Positions 26,559 to 34,895 of a stretch of DNA of 64,000 bases are shown here, piece after piece. How positions within the stretch are numbered: position 1 is the stretch's first letter; each line of letters opens with the position of its first letter. Made by a program: the position numbers and the translations under genes. Source of the DNA: CBDCUC01 sp965222485 (GTDB lineage: Bacteria; Pseudomonadota; Alphaproteobacteria; Rhizobiales; Hyphomicrobiaceae); the NCBI GenBank assembly GCA_965222485.1, contig CBDCUC010000040.1, forward strand, positions 1,674,001-1,738,000, read 5' to 3'. The notes beneath the pieces were generated by a model that saw only the letters and a program-made list of their open reading frames with translations, was not told the DNA's origin and searched no databases.

Positions 26559-27476
26559 TGTTGTTGATCCTTGACGCGCGCGCTTTGCGCTTCCGCGTTT
26601 GCAGGCGGCTGGCCGATTGCCAGTTGTCGCCTGTTCTGGGCGCGCGCGATTTCGTCGTGAGTTGAAGAAAAAAGATGGGTGTTTGCGGCGCGCGTCAGCT
26701 TGGTCGGGTGCATCATTGTGCACGACCTGCCTCTGGCTGTTTTGAGCCAGGAGGCTTGATGGCGTGACGTGCGTTCGTTCATCATATTATAGACGTCCTA
26801 GTCCGCGGTTCCGCGGGTTGCCAAGTGGCAGGGAACCGTTGTGCCTTTCAGGTCAATGACCTAAGGCACTGCAACGTGGCGGGAGGCCAAGAAATCGCCA
26901 GCCTTGCTATGCCGCTGCATGGAATTTTAGATGCAGCTTGGTCCAGCCGACGATCGCTGACGGTCCTTAAAGCCTTCGAGCAAAGCCACCGATGGGCCCT
27001 GCGCCGCTGTGCCATGCTGGCTGGCGCTGGGTATGCAAATCGGCACGCTCGATGACATCCCGCCGTCGTTACCGTCAAAGATTACAGAGCTTCGCAGGCG
27101 AAGTCGGATCAGCAACTAAATTTGCCGAAAGCCCGGTTCATCGGTACCTCGTGGTACCTGCCAATCAATATTGGCCACCCGATGATTACGCGTAATCCGC
27201 GACAGTGCGCTCATATCTTGTAGGGGTTCGCTTGATCGCTGACAAGTGTCATAACACCCGTTCAACGCAACATTCGCGAACAATTAACGGTGTTCAATAT
27301 GCCTTGATTCGAGAAAAAAGTGGTTAACGTCCGTACCTTCATCACAGTGCGCATTCATTTTGGATAGGCGCTGAGCGGGCAGAGCATCTGTATTTTAGGT
27401 TGAATTTGTTGGGTTTTCGACAATTTCTGATTGATTTATCGCCGGATCTTCTTGGTTGGTGCTTGGGGGGTGGACC
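26559..27476. other. Long divergent intergenic region between rne and amiC
   Basis: These roughly 920 bases contain no supported gene. The left part must be the long rne 5' leader, which in proteobacteria often mediates autoregulation by RNase E. Near the amiC side, AACACC(C)GTT (27253-27262) pairs with AACGGTGTT (27286-27294). I cannot identify promoters with confidence. Confidence 0.4.
26806..26838 (-). promoter_or_regulatory. Stable hairpin in the presumed rne 5' leader
   Basis: CGGTTCC and GGAACCG form the outer stem, with an inner stem TGCCA-ag-TGGCA separated by a small internal loop. It sits about 250 nt upstream of the rne start codon. A leader hairpin recognised by RNase E would be analogous to the E. 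coli rne leader; the similarity is by position and shape only. Confidence 0.35.
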
Positions 27477-29150
27477 GTGAGGCGAAGGAGGACATCGTAC
27501 CTGGGCGTTTGTTGGTTGCTCGCCGCAGTCATGTGGGCGGCTGTCTCGGGATTCGTTGATGTTCAGGCGGCACAACAGGGCGGCCATGCTGAATGTGACG
27601 GGTGGTTCACTTGGAATGAACAGACCAAGTTGTGCACGTCGAGGCCAACGGAAGCCGTAGACGTAGCAACATCATGCCGGTCCGTGGTCGCTCGGTTTCT
27701 TGATTGCAGCGAGAGAATTGAGCGACGGCACGCATCTTCCTTGGTCGTGGCCCAGGCTCAGGGGGGTGTGTCATTTGTCCCCAAGGGCCCCGCCGGTGGT
27801 GAACCGACAAAAGCGGGCAAGTTGGCCACGGCGCGTGCGGTAGAGGTGTCCGGGGACAAATCGCGTACGACCTTTGCTTTGTCATTATCCAAAGGCGTCA
27901 CGGTTGAAATCTTCACGCTTGCCGAACCCTACCGGGTTGTAATCGATTTGCCGGAGGTGGAATTCCAACTGCCGGGTGAGGCCGGGCAGGTGGGAGCTGG
28001 TGTAGTGACGGCGTTTCGCTATGGATTGTTCGACGCGGGACAGTCGCGGATTGTTATGGACACCAGTGTGCCAGTGAAGATCAACGGTGCGCGGATGCAT
28101 CAGATGGCCGACGGCGGGGTCAGGCTGGATGTCGTTCTGATACCCACCGATCCAACAAGTTTCGGTGGTGGAACCGGTGGGCAACGGTCGGCGCGTTCAA
28201 CAAAAGCCAATCAACGGGTCGGTGGGGTAGATGGGCCGCCAAAGTCCCGCGAACGCGAGCGTGCGGACAGGGTGGCTGCCGCCGGTAAAGCGGCCGGTAC
28301 GAATGGGAACGTTGAACGTGGTGAGGCTGCCTCAGGCCCGGCCAATACCGCCGTTCCAGGGGACTGGCAGGCAAAGGTCAATGTTCCAGCCGCGGATCAG
28401 GCGGAGGAGAGCAAGCCCAAGAAACCGGTTGTCATGATCGATCCCGGACACGGTGGCGTCGATCCGGGCACGGTCGGAGCTAACAACGTTCGTGAAAAAG
28501 TGGTCGTCTTAGCGGTGGGTAAGCGGTTGGCTGAACTGCTCAAGAAAACCGGCCGATACGATGTCAGGATGACGCGCACGACGGATAAGTTCGTTTCGCT
28601 CAACAAGCGGCTCAAGATGTCTCGTGACGCGAAGGCCGATTTGTTCATTTCGCTGCATGCGGATGCCATCTCTCAAAAATCGTTTGCTGAGAGCGTACGC
28701 GGTGCAACCGTTTACACCCTGTCTGAGACGGCATCGGACGCGCAGGCGCGGCGATTGGCGGAAAAAGAGAACAGTGTCGATCTTGCCGCAGGTATGCAAA
28801 GCGATGCCGATAAGTCGGAAAAGGGGCTGGTGAAGGATATATTGATTGATCTGTTGAAGCGCGAGACAGCGAACTTTTCGGCGGATTTCTCCAAGGAGCT
28901 TGTGCACCGGCTAAAACGCACAATGACGGTGTCGCGCGTGCCGCAAAGGTCGGCCGCTTTCAAAGTTTTGAAACAGACTTATTCGCCTTCGGTGCTTGTG
29001 GAACTGGGCTACTTGAGCAATTCCTCTGATGCGAAAAGCATGAGTTCAAAGCAGTGGCGCGAGCGCATGGCCAAATCGATTGCGGCAGCTGTGGAATCTT
29101 ATTTCAAGCGCCGGCGGGCTGCTCGAGATGGGCAGAACGGTCCCAAATAG
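27477..29150 (+). CDS. amiC: N-acetylmuramoyl-L-alanine amidase with AMIN domain
   Basis: This is a periplasmic zinc amidase that splits septal peptidoglycan. I chose GTG at 27477, preceded by GGGGGGTGG; TTG 27456 is an alternative. Order of parts: signal segment (about residues 8-30), a cysteine-containing stretch, an AMIN domain (about 120-220, VTVEIFTLAEPYRVVIDLPEV), a linker, then Amidase_3 from about 320. Zinc ligands are the His in IDPGHGGVDPG, the Glu in NNVREKVVV and the His in ISLHAD, with catalytic Glu in LVELGYLSN. The member is longer than the usual 420 residues because of its linkers. rne divergent from this amidase and followed by a PBP1a gene is a standard alphaproteobacterial order. 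Confidence 0.93.
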   Translation: MRRRRTSYLGVCWLLAAVMWAAVSGFVDVQAAQQGGHAECDGWFTWNEQTKLCTSRPTEAVDVATSCRSVVARFLDCSERIERRHASSLVVAQAQGGVSFVPKGPAGGEPTKAGKLATARAVEVSGDKSRTTFALSLSKGVTVEIFTLAEPYRVVIDLPEVEFQLPGEAGQVGAGVVTAFRYGLFDAGQSRIVMDTSVPVKINGARMHQMADGGVRLDVVLIPTDPTSFGGGTGGQRSARSTKANQRVGGVDGPPKSRERERADRVAAAGKAAGTNGNVERGEAASGPANTAVPGDWQAKVNVPAADQAEESKPKKPVVMIDPGHGGVDPGTVGANNVREKVVVLAVGKRLAELLKKTGRYDVRMTRTTDKFVSLNKRLKMSRDAKADLFISLHADAISQKSFAESVRGATVYTLSETASDAQARRLAEKENSVDLAAGMQSDADKSEKGLVKDILIDLLKRETANFSADFSKELVHRLKRTMTVSRVPQRSAAFKVLKQTYSPSVLVELGYLSNSSDAKSMSSKQWRERMAKSIAAAVESYFKRRRAARDGQNGPK

Positions 29151-29155
29151 GCTCT

Positions 29156-29185
29156 GCCTCTCGCTTTCGTGTCCAAGCGCGAGGC
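29156..29185 (+). terminator. Terminator-like hairpin after amiC
   Basis: GCCTC-t-CGCTT, an 8-nt loop, then AAGCG-c-GAGGC forms ten pairs around one mismatch, 5 nt after the amiC stop. No T run follows. Confidence 0.5.
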
Positions 29186-29828
29186 CTACGGGCGGTGCTT
29201 TAAACACCCGTGCTGTGGTGTCCCGGCCCGTTTATCAGTGACCCTGTTTGTGAAGGAATGTAGCGATTTGAGTGGGTTAGAGGTGGTGCTGATGAACTAG
29301 TCCGGTGATCAATGGCAAATGTGTGGATCGGATGATCTGCTTTCGCCTGCGTTGTTTTTGCACATGCGCGGCGTTGCGCGGGACGACTTGAGGCCACATT
29401 CTAGGATAAGCTTTGCAGCGATTTGCTTGGGCCAATGTTGGTTTTGATCGGCTTACCGTGTGTGAGTGTGCCACGTTGGGACAATGTTAGCCTTTGTGGG
29501 TACATTTTGATTGTCGTTTGCCTTACGAGGTTGGCAAGAACAATCGATGGAGCACCGGCTGGCATTTTACTACTGGCAGAGCTGGGTGCGAAAAGAATGA
29601 TCTGGCGCCAATCAATGGGCATCCAATAGGACTGAGTTGGCGTTCGTCTAAATGAGCCGAAAAGTTATTGGCGCCAATACAAATGTGCGACTGAATTGGA
29701 TATCTTTTCGGTATGGCTCTCTAGCAGTTGCAACTGCGAAGTGGGCGGCAGCGGATGATGTGAAAAATCGGCAGTGTGGAATTTGAGCGCCATAGCAGCG
29801 GCGGCATGATGTCAGGGCCCAAAGGTTT
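29186..29828. other. Intergenic region upstream of mrcA with two copies of TGGCGCCAAT
   Basis: No gene is convincing in about 640 bases; a 68-codon frame at 29423-29629 lacks a ribosome-binding site. TGGCGCCAAT occurs at 29603-29612 and again inside the perfect palindrome ATTGGCGCCAAT at 29667-29678, about 150 nt before the mrcA start. These could be binding sites for a dimeric regulator. Confidence 0.35.
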
Positions 29829-32384
29829 ATGAGAGCACCGATACTACCCCCACCAGGTCGTCCGAAACGGCGCAAGCGTAGGCGCAAGAGCCTGCTTTTG
29901 AGCTTTCTGGGTTTCGGATTTGCTGCTGCCGTCGTGATGTTCGTTGTAGGTTCGGCGGCGGTCGGGTACATGCTGATGAAGGTTTCAGAGGATCTGCCGG
30001 ACTACGACAAGCTTTCCAAATATGAGCCGCCCGTTATGACGCGTATTCATGCGCACGATGGCTCGCTGATTGCAGAGTACGCGCGAGAGCGGCGGATATT
30101 CGTTCCCATTAACACGGTGCCCAAGCTGGTGATTGCGGCCTTCCTTTCGGCGGAGGACAGTCGCTTTTACGAACATGGCGGTCTTGATTTTCAGGGTATC
30201 GGGCGTGCCGTGTTCAAACTTGTGTCTGCGAAAATGTCTGGCCGTTCGACGCGCGTGCAAGGTGCTTCAACGATTACGCAGCAGGTGGCGAAAAACTTCC
30301 TTCTGACCAGCGACCGGACGATTGAACGCAAGATCAAGGAAGCCATTCTGGCGATCAGAATTGAGCGAACCTATACAAAGGACAAGATCCTCGAACTTTA
30401 TCTCAACCATATTTATCTCGGGATCGGTGCCTACGGCGTCGCTGCGGCGAGCCTCAACTACTACAACAAAGAGCTCAAGGATCTCACGCTTGAAGAGGCA
30501 GCCTATCTCGCAGCTCTGCCCAAGGCCCCGAATAACTACCATCCGTTCCGGCACACGGAAAAAGCCACCGTGCGGCGGAATTGGATCATCGGGCAGATGT
30601 ATGACAACGGGTATATCAGCAAAGAACAGGCGGAAGAGGCGCGGGCCAAACCGTTGAAAGTCAACTTAAGGCCTTCTGGTGCGCACATATTCGCGGCTGA
30701 ATTTTTTGCGGAAGAGGTTCGCCGCGCGCTGCATGACCAGTATGGAGAAGACAAGCTCTACGGCGGTGGCCTAAGTGTGCGAACAACGCTTGATCCTCGC
30801 TTGCAGAAAATTGCCCGCAAGGCGCTCATCGACGGTTTGGTGAAATTCGATCGCGGCAAGGGCTGGCGTGGGCCCTACAAGACCATTGATGTTTCCGGCG
30901 ACTGGGGCGCCAAACTCGCTGAAATCAAATCGCCAAGCGATGTGCAGCCATGGCGGCTAGGTGTTGCTCTCAAAATTGAAGCTGGAAAAGCCATCATCGG
31001 CTTGACGCCCGAAAAGGGGCAGGACGGTAAACTCAAAGAAGAGCGGGTGGCTGTGGAGATCTCCTTAAAGGAGATGGAATGGGCGAAGAACGTAAAGACG
31101 AAGAAGAAGCCAAAGGGCGTCCAAGATGTTCTGTCCGTCGGGGACGTGGTTTTCGTCGCTCCGAAAAAGGCTGATGAGCCCACCGGGGCCTGGTCATTGA
31201 TGCAAATCCCCGAAGTTGGTGGCGGCATTATTGCAATGGATCCGCACACAGGCCGTGTGCTTGCGGTGGTGGGTGGCTTTTCGTTCGACATTTCGCAATT
31301 TGACAGGGCCATTCAGGCCAAGCGTCAGCCAGGCTCGTCGTTCAAGCCGATTGTTTATGCGACCGCTTTGGACAATGGATATAAGCCGACGTCGATTGTG
31401 CTCGATGCACCAATTGAGATTGAGCAGGGACCGGGGCAGGACGTCTGGCGGCCGGAAAACTACAACAAGTCGAAGTCGTACGGGCCCACCACGTTGCGCA
31501 TCGGTATCGAGAAATCCCGTAACCAGATGACGGTGCGCCTGGCGCAGGACATGGGCATGCCGCTGATCACGCACTATGCGCGCAGGTTCGGCGTGTATGA
31601 CGACCTGTTACCGGTGCTGTCGATGTCGTTGGGTGCGGGTGAAACGACGCTGCTTCGCATGGCAACCGCCTACTCTATGCTGGCCAATGGCGGCAAGCAG
31701 GTGCAGGCCACCTTGATCGACCGCATTCAGGATCGCTGGGGTAAGACCGTTTGGCGGCATGACGATCGCGAGTGTACCGTTTGCAAGGCAGAGAAATGGG
31801 AGGGGCAAGAAGAACCTTTCATTCCCGATGATCGCCGGCAGATTTTGGATCCACACACCGCCTACCAGATGACATCGATCCTGCAAGGTGTCATCGAGCG
31901 CGGTACGGCGAGGTCCTTGAAAAAGTTGGTCGGCAAGCCGCTCGCAGGTAAGACCGGTACTACGAACGAAGAAAAAGACGCCTGGTTCGTCGGTTATGCG
32001 CCCGATCTCGTGGCTGGGGTCTTTATTGGCTACGATACACCAAGGCCTATGGGCAAAGGTCAGACAGGTGGGCAGGTGGCCGCACCAATTTTCGGTGAGT
32101 TCATGAAAATGGCGCTGGCGGACAAGCCGGCAACGCCGTTTCGGGTGCCGCCGGGGATCAAACTGGTGCGCGTCAATTTGAAAACCGGCTTGCGTGCGTC
32201 GCCGGGCGACAAGACGAGCATTATGGAGGCGTTCAAGCCATATGAACAACCTGATGACGAGTATTCGGTGATCGGTTTTTCAGATGTCGATAGCGATGCC
32301 TATGGGAATGATGCGTTCTCACCGGCCAGCGGGGGCGGTCCGCGCCGCAGAGATATTGGCGGCGGACGCGGTGGGGTGTGGTAG
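29829..32384 (+). CDS. mrcA: Penicillin-binding protein 1A, bifunctional class A PBP
   Basis: This is an inner-membrane peptidoglycan glycosyltransferase/transpeptidase of 851 residues. A short basic tail (RPKRRKRRRK) precedes one transmembrane helix (about 22-50). The GT51 domain has catalytic E109 in SAEDSRFYEHGG and the motif STITQQVAKNFLL. An OB-like insert lies about residues 330-460. The transpeptidase domain has S503 in SSFKP, then SRN (IEKSRNQMT) and KTGTTNEEKDAWF. The C-terminal tail is Gly/Arg-rich. Length and domain order are standard. Confidence 0.96.
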   Translation: MRAPILPPPGRPKRRKRRRKSLLLSFLGFGFAAAVVMFVVGSAAVGYMLMKVSEDLPDYDKLSKYEPPVMTRIHAHDGSLIAEYARERRIFVPINTVPKLVIAAFLSAEDSRFYEHGGLDFQGIGRAVFKLVSAKMSGRSTRVQGASTITQQVAKNFLLTSDRTIERKIKEAILAIRIERTYTKDKILELYLNHIYLGIGAYGVAAASLNYYNKELKDLTLEEAAYLAALPKAPNNYHPFRHTEKATVRRNWIIGQMYDNGYISKEQAEEARAKPLKVNLRPSGAHIFAAEFFAEEVRRALHDQYGEDKLYGGGLSVRTTLDPRLQKIARKALIDGLVKFDRGKGWRGPYKTIDVSGDWGAKLAEIKSPSDVQPWRLGVALKIEAGKAIIGLTPEKGQDGKLKEERVAVEISLKEMEWAKNVKTKKKPKGVQDVLSVGDVVFVAPKKADEPTGAWSLMQIPEVGGGIIAMDPHTGRVLAVVGGFSFDISQFDRAIQAKRQPGSSFKPIVYATALDNGYKPTSIVLDAPIEIEQGPGQDVWRPENYNKSKSYGPTTLRIGIEKSRNQMTVRLAQDMGMPLITHYARRFGVYDDLLPVLSMSLGAGETTLLRMATAYSMLANGGKQVQATLIDRIQDRWGKTVWRHDDRECTVCKAEKWEGQEEPFIPDDRRQILDPHTAYQMTSILQGVIERGTARSLKKLVGKPLAGKTGTTNEEKDAWFVGYAPDLVAGVFIGYDTPRPMGKGQTGGQVAAPIFGEFMKMALADKPATPFRVPPGIKLVRVNLKTGLRASPGDKTSIMEAFKPYEQPDDEYSVIGFSDVDSDAYGNDAFSPASGGGPRRRDIGGGRGGVW

Positions 32385-32525
32385 AACCTTGAACCCGCAT
32401 TTGGTATTTGCCATTTGATGGATGAGAGCGGGACTTGCGGCCATTTACAGTGGCAAACGCGGTCACTATAGGTGTTGTCCCGCAGGCGAGAATTTTCATG
32501 ATTTTTAAGACAAACGAGACGGCTC

Positions 32526-33657
32526 ATGCGCGCTGAAATGCAAAAACACGTCGATTCCATAAAAGAGGCACTGGCGCTTCTCAGGAGGCATCTTTGACTG
32601 GGACAGCGCGGAAGCGCGGCTTTCCGAATTCAACAAACGTGCTGAAGACCCTGAACTCTGGAATGATCCAAAGGCTGCCCAGAAACTGATGCGACAGCGT
32701 CAGCAACTGGAGCGCGCGATGAAAAGTTATATCAATCTTGAACGGGAACTCGACGATAGTGTCACGCTGATTGAGTTGGGGGAAACGGAGCAAGATGAAG
32801 ATTCCATCGAGGAAGGCGAGCTGGCCCTGAGAAAGTTGGACGACGAGGCGCAGCGGCGCAGCGTCGAGGCTTTGCTATCAGGAGAAGCGGACGCCAACGA
32901 TACCTATGTGGAAGTGCATGCAGGTGCTGGCGGTACGGAAAGCCAGGACTGGGCTGAAATGCTTACGCGCATGTATATGCGGTGGGCTGAACGGTCCGGC
33001 TACAAAGTCTCTCTGATCGAAGAGAGTCCTGGCGAGGAAGCCGGGATCAAGTCTGCGACCTTGGAGATCAAGGGGGAAAACGCGTACGGCTGGCTGAAGA
33101 CAGAGTCGGGCGTGCATCGTTTGGTACGCATTTCGCCTTATGATGCAAATGCACGGCGCCACACCAGTTTTGCCAGCGTGTGGGTGTTCCCCGTTATCGA
33201 CGATGATATTGAAATTGAAGTCAATGAGGGCGATTGCCGTGTGGATACCTATCGCGCATCGGGAGCGGGTGGTCAGCACGTCAACACCACGGATAGCGCC
33301 GTTCGCATTACCCACATTCCGACGGGCATCGTGGCCGCCAGCCAGCAGGAACGCTCGCAGATCAAGAACCGGGCGATTGCCTGGGCGATGCTGAAGTCGC
33401 GTTTGTACGAACAGGAGCTGAAGAAGCGGGAAGAAAAGGCCAACGCGGAGGCAGCCACTAAAACTGATATTGGCTGGGGGCACCAGATTCGGTCGTATGT
33501 GATGCAGCCCTATCAGTTGGTGAAGGACCTCAGGACGGGCGCGCAAAGTGGCAATCCCACGGCTGTTCTCGATGGCGAGATCGATAAGTTCCTGCAAGCG
33601 GCGTTGGCACAGCGTATCGATGGCGGTGGTCCGGTCGAGGTGGAAGACCTAGAGTAA
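32526..33657 (+). CDS. prfB: Peptide chain release factor 2, with programmed +1 frameshift
   Basis: RF2 terminates translation at UGA and UAA. The first 23 codons (from ATG 32526, MRAEMQKHVDSIKEAL) end at an in-frame TGA at 32595. Reading resumes in the +1 frame as LDWDSAEARLSEFNKRAEDPELWNDP, giving 376 residues. The slip site is listed separately. GGQ (248-250) lies in GAGGQHVNTTDSAVR. The anticodon-mimic tripeptide reads SPY in VRISPYDANARRHTSF, where E. coli has SPF. The gene follows mrcA by 141 nt, an order common in Hyphomicrobiales. Confidence 0.96.
32584..32598 (+). promoter_or_regulatory. prfB programmed +1 frameshift site
   Basis: The sequence is AGGAGG, 3 nt, CTT TGA C. The internal Shine-Dalgarno AGGAGG just upstream of CUU UGA C is the known RF2 autoregulatory slip site; low RF2 lets the ribosome move one base forward so that GAC is read. 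Confidence 0.95.
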
Positions 33658-33695
33658 TAGCGATCTGGATTTCGTCCAAGCGTCACAACAACAAA

Positions 33696-33729
33696 ACGCC
33701 CACCTGGCTTTTTTGAGCGGGGTGGGCGT
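33696..33729. terminator. Bidirectional terminator of prfB and Cys-rich gene copy 1
   Basis: ACGCCCACC and GGTGGGCGT form nine perfect pairs. On the minus strand the stem is followed by TTTTGTTG, serving the Cys-rich gene; on the plus strand CTTTG follows, serving prfB. Confidence 0.8.
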
Positions 33730-33803
33730 CTTTGATCAGTCAGGCAATCGTTTCGGAGCTGGTGTTGCCCCTGCACCCTTGTGGGGTGCGTCTGTCTTAG
33801 TGC

Positions 33804-34073
33804 TTAGCGCAGCTTAGCGGCGCGGCGGGCAACTTCTGCCTTGGACACTTCGCCGGCTGCAACAAGTGCGTTCACGCAGCGCTTGGAGAGGCGGTGGCCG
33901 TTCTTGCGCATGCACTGGCGAACGGCTTTGCCGCCGATGCCGTGCTGGCTGCAGTATGAGAGGTAATCGCCGGCGCAGTTGCGCTTGACCGAGAGGCTGA
34001 CGGCGGAGGCTGCTGTTGCCTGAACGGCGATGGCTGCGATTGCGATGCTTGCGATTTTGAGTGTGCGGGTCAT
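33804..34073 (-). CDS. Small secreted four-cysteine protein (GLG1-like Cys-rich repeat), copy 1
   Basis: The product is 89 residues with a signal peptide (about 1-24, cleavage after AASA). The mature part is basic and carries C33, C41, C54 and C66 with spacing C-x7-C-x12-C-x11-C. The pattern CxxDYxxYC...QCM...LSxxCxxAL resembles the cysteine-rich repeat of eukaryotic GLG1 (PF00839), also found in small exported rhizobial proteins. AGGAG lies 7 nt before the ATG. Function is unknown; a disulfide-stabilised periplasmic role is inferred. The protein is identical to that of copy 2 and paralogous to the one at 47242. Confidence 0.85.
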   Translation of the reverse strand: MTRTLKIASIAIAAIAVQATAASAVSLSVKRNCAGDYLSYCSQHGIGGKAVRQCMRKNGHRLSKRCVNALVAAGEVSKAEVARRAAKLR

Positions 34074-34149
34074 TGGTTTGCTCCTGGGTGTTGGGGGCTG
34101 ATTGCCTGTCTCTTGAGAACAAACCTACGTCCCAGACCCAAGACCGGCA

Positions 34150-34163
34150 GTTCCGCACGGAAC
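34150..34163. promoter_or_regulatory. Palindrome at the outer edge of repeat copy 1
   Basis: GTTCCGCACGGAAC is a 6-bp inverted repeat around CA, 77 nt upstream of the copy 1 start. It marks exactly where the two repeats stop matching. It may be an operator or a trace of the duplication event. Confidence 0.4.
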
Positions 34164-34181
34164 GAGGGGCGATTTTCTTTG

Positions 34182-34222
34182 AAAAAAAACGCCCACCTGG
34201 CTTTTTTGAGCGAGGCGGGCGT
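34182..34222 (-). terminator. Terminator of Cys-rich gene copy 2
   Basis: On the minus strand ACGCCCGCCT pairs with AGGTGGGCGT (one G-U) and is followed by eight T, a strong rho-independent terminator. It lies between the two copies. Confidence 0.85.
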
Positions 34223-34296
34223 TTTTGTTCAGTCAGGCAATCGTTTCGGAGCTGGTGTTGCCCCTGCACCCTTGTGGGGTGCGTCTGTCTTAGTGC

Positions 34297-34566
34297 TTAG
34301 CGCAGCTTAGCGGCGCGGCGGGCAACTTCTGCCTTGGACACTTCGCCGGCTGCAACAAGTGCGTTCACGCAGCGCTTGGAGAGGCGGTGGCCGTTCTTGC
34401 GCATGCACTGGCGAACGGCTTTGCCGCCGATGCCGTGCTGGCTGCAGTATGAGAGGTAATCGCCGGCGCAGTTGCGCTTGACCGAGAGGCTGACGGCGGA
34501 GGCTGCTGTTGCCTGAACGGCGATGGCTGCGATTGCGATGCTTGCGATTTTGAGTGTGCGGGTCAT
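34297..34566 (-). CDS. Small secreted four-cysteine protein (GLG1-like Cys-rich repeat), copy 2
   Basis: The protein is identical in all 89 residues to copy 1, and the genes match at the nucleotide level too, including AGGAG and the leader. It is upstream of copy 1 on the minus strand and has its own terminator, so each copy appears to be a separate transcription unit. The absence of even silent differences points to recent duplication or ongoing gene conversion, or to an assembly artefact. Confidence 0.85.
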   Translation of the reverse strand: MTRTLKIASIAIAAIAVQATAASAVSLSVKRNCAGDYLSYCSQHGIGGKAVRQCMRKNGHRLSKRCVNALVAAGEVSKAEVARRAAKLR

Positions 34567-34642
34567 TGGTTTGCTCCTGGGTGTTGGGGGCTGATTGCCT
34601 GTCTCTTGAGAACAAACCTACGTCCCAGACCCAAGACCGGCA

Positions 34643-34656
34643 GTTCCGCACGGAAC
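34643..34656. promoter_or_regulatory. Palindrome at the outer edge of repeat copy 2
   Basis: This is the second occurrence of GTTCCGCACGGAAC, at the same distance (77 nt) upstream of the copy 2 start codon. Confidence 0.4.
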
Positions 34657-34895
34657 CTGCTGGGATTATGCGCCCCAAAAATTTATAACTTATTGGTAAT
34701 CAACATACTTTTTATTGCCTCAAAATGAGATCGCGGTGGTTTTTGGAGGAGCCTTAGGGTTCAAATTCGTCGTTTCGGGCTGGTGCCGCGGGCTTATGAG
34801 ACTGCGATAGACTGTGTTAGGAGCATTGCTCGCGTGCGCCGCGCCGCAGTCGTGGGCGCCAAAATTCTCTCGATGCTCCAAACTCGTGCCCATCC

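Larger units (their letters stand above)
33693..34163. repeat. Tandem 471-bp direct repeat, copy 1
   Basis: This copy and 34186-34656 are identical in my reading apart from four substitutions, all at about 33720-33740 (g/a, t/c, c/t, a/t) in and just after the terminator hairpin. The offset is 493 bp and the spacer 22 bp. Each copy holds one complete Cys-rich protein gene, its upstream region and its terminator. Confidence 0.93.
34186..34656. repeat. Tandem 471-bp direct repeat, copy 2
   Basis: This is the second unit of the duplication described for 33693-34163. It ends at the palindrome GTTCCGCACGGAAC, after which the sequence becomes AT-rich and unrelated. Confidence 0.93.

Noticed and set aside
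29423..29629. 68-codon hydrophobic plus-strand frame before mrcA
   Set aside because: No ribosome-binding site, no known family and ordinary intergenic composition.
34140..34163. EcfG-type stress promoter (GGAAC...CGTT) before the Cys-rich genes
   Set aside because: GGAAC is present in the palindrome, but no CGTT follows at 16-18 nt on the coding strand.
33804..34656. Mobile element as the cause of the tandem repeat
   Set aside because: No transposase, no terminal inverted repeats and no target-site duplication are visible; a plain tandem duplication is simpler.
34757..34775. T-arm-like GGTTCAAATTC suggesting a tRNA
   Set aside because: The flanking bases do not form a T stem or an acceptor stem, and no anticodon arm is found at the right distance.
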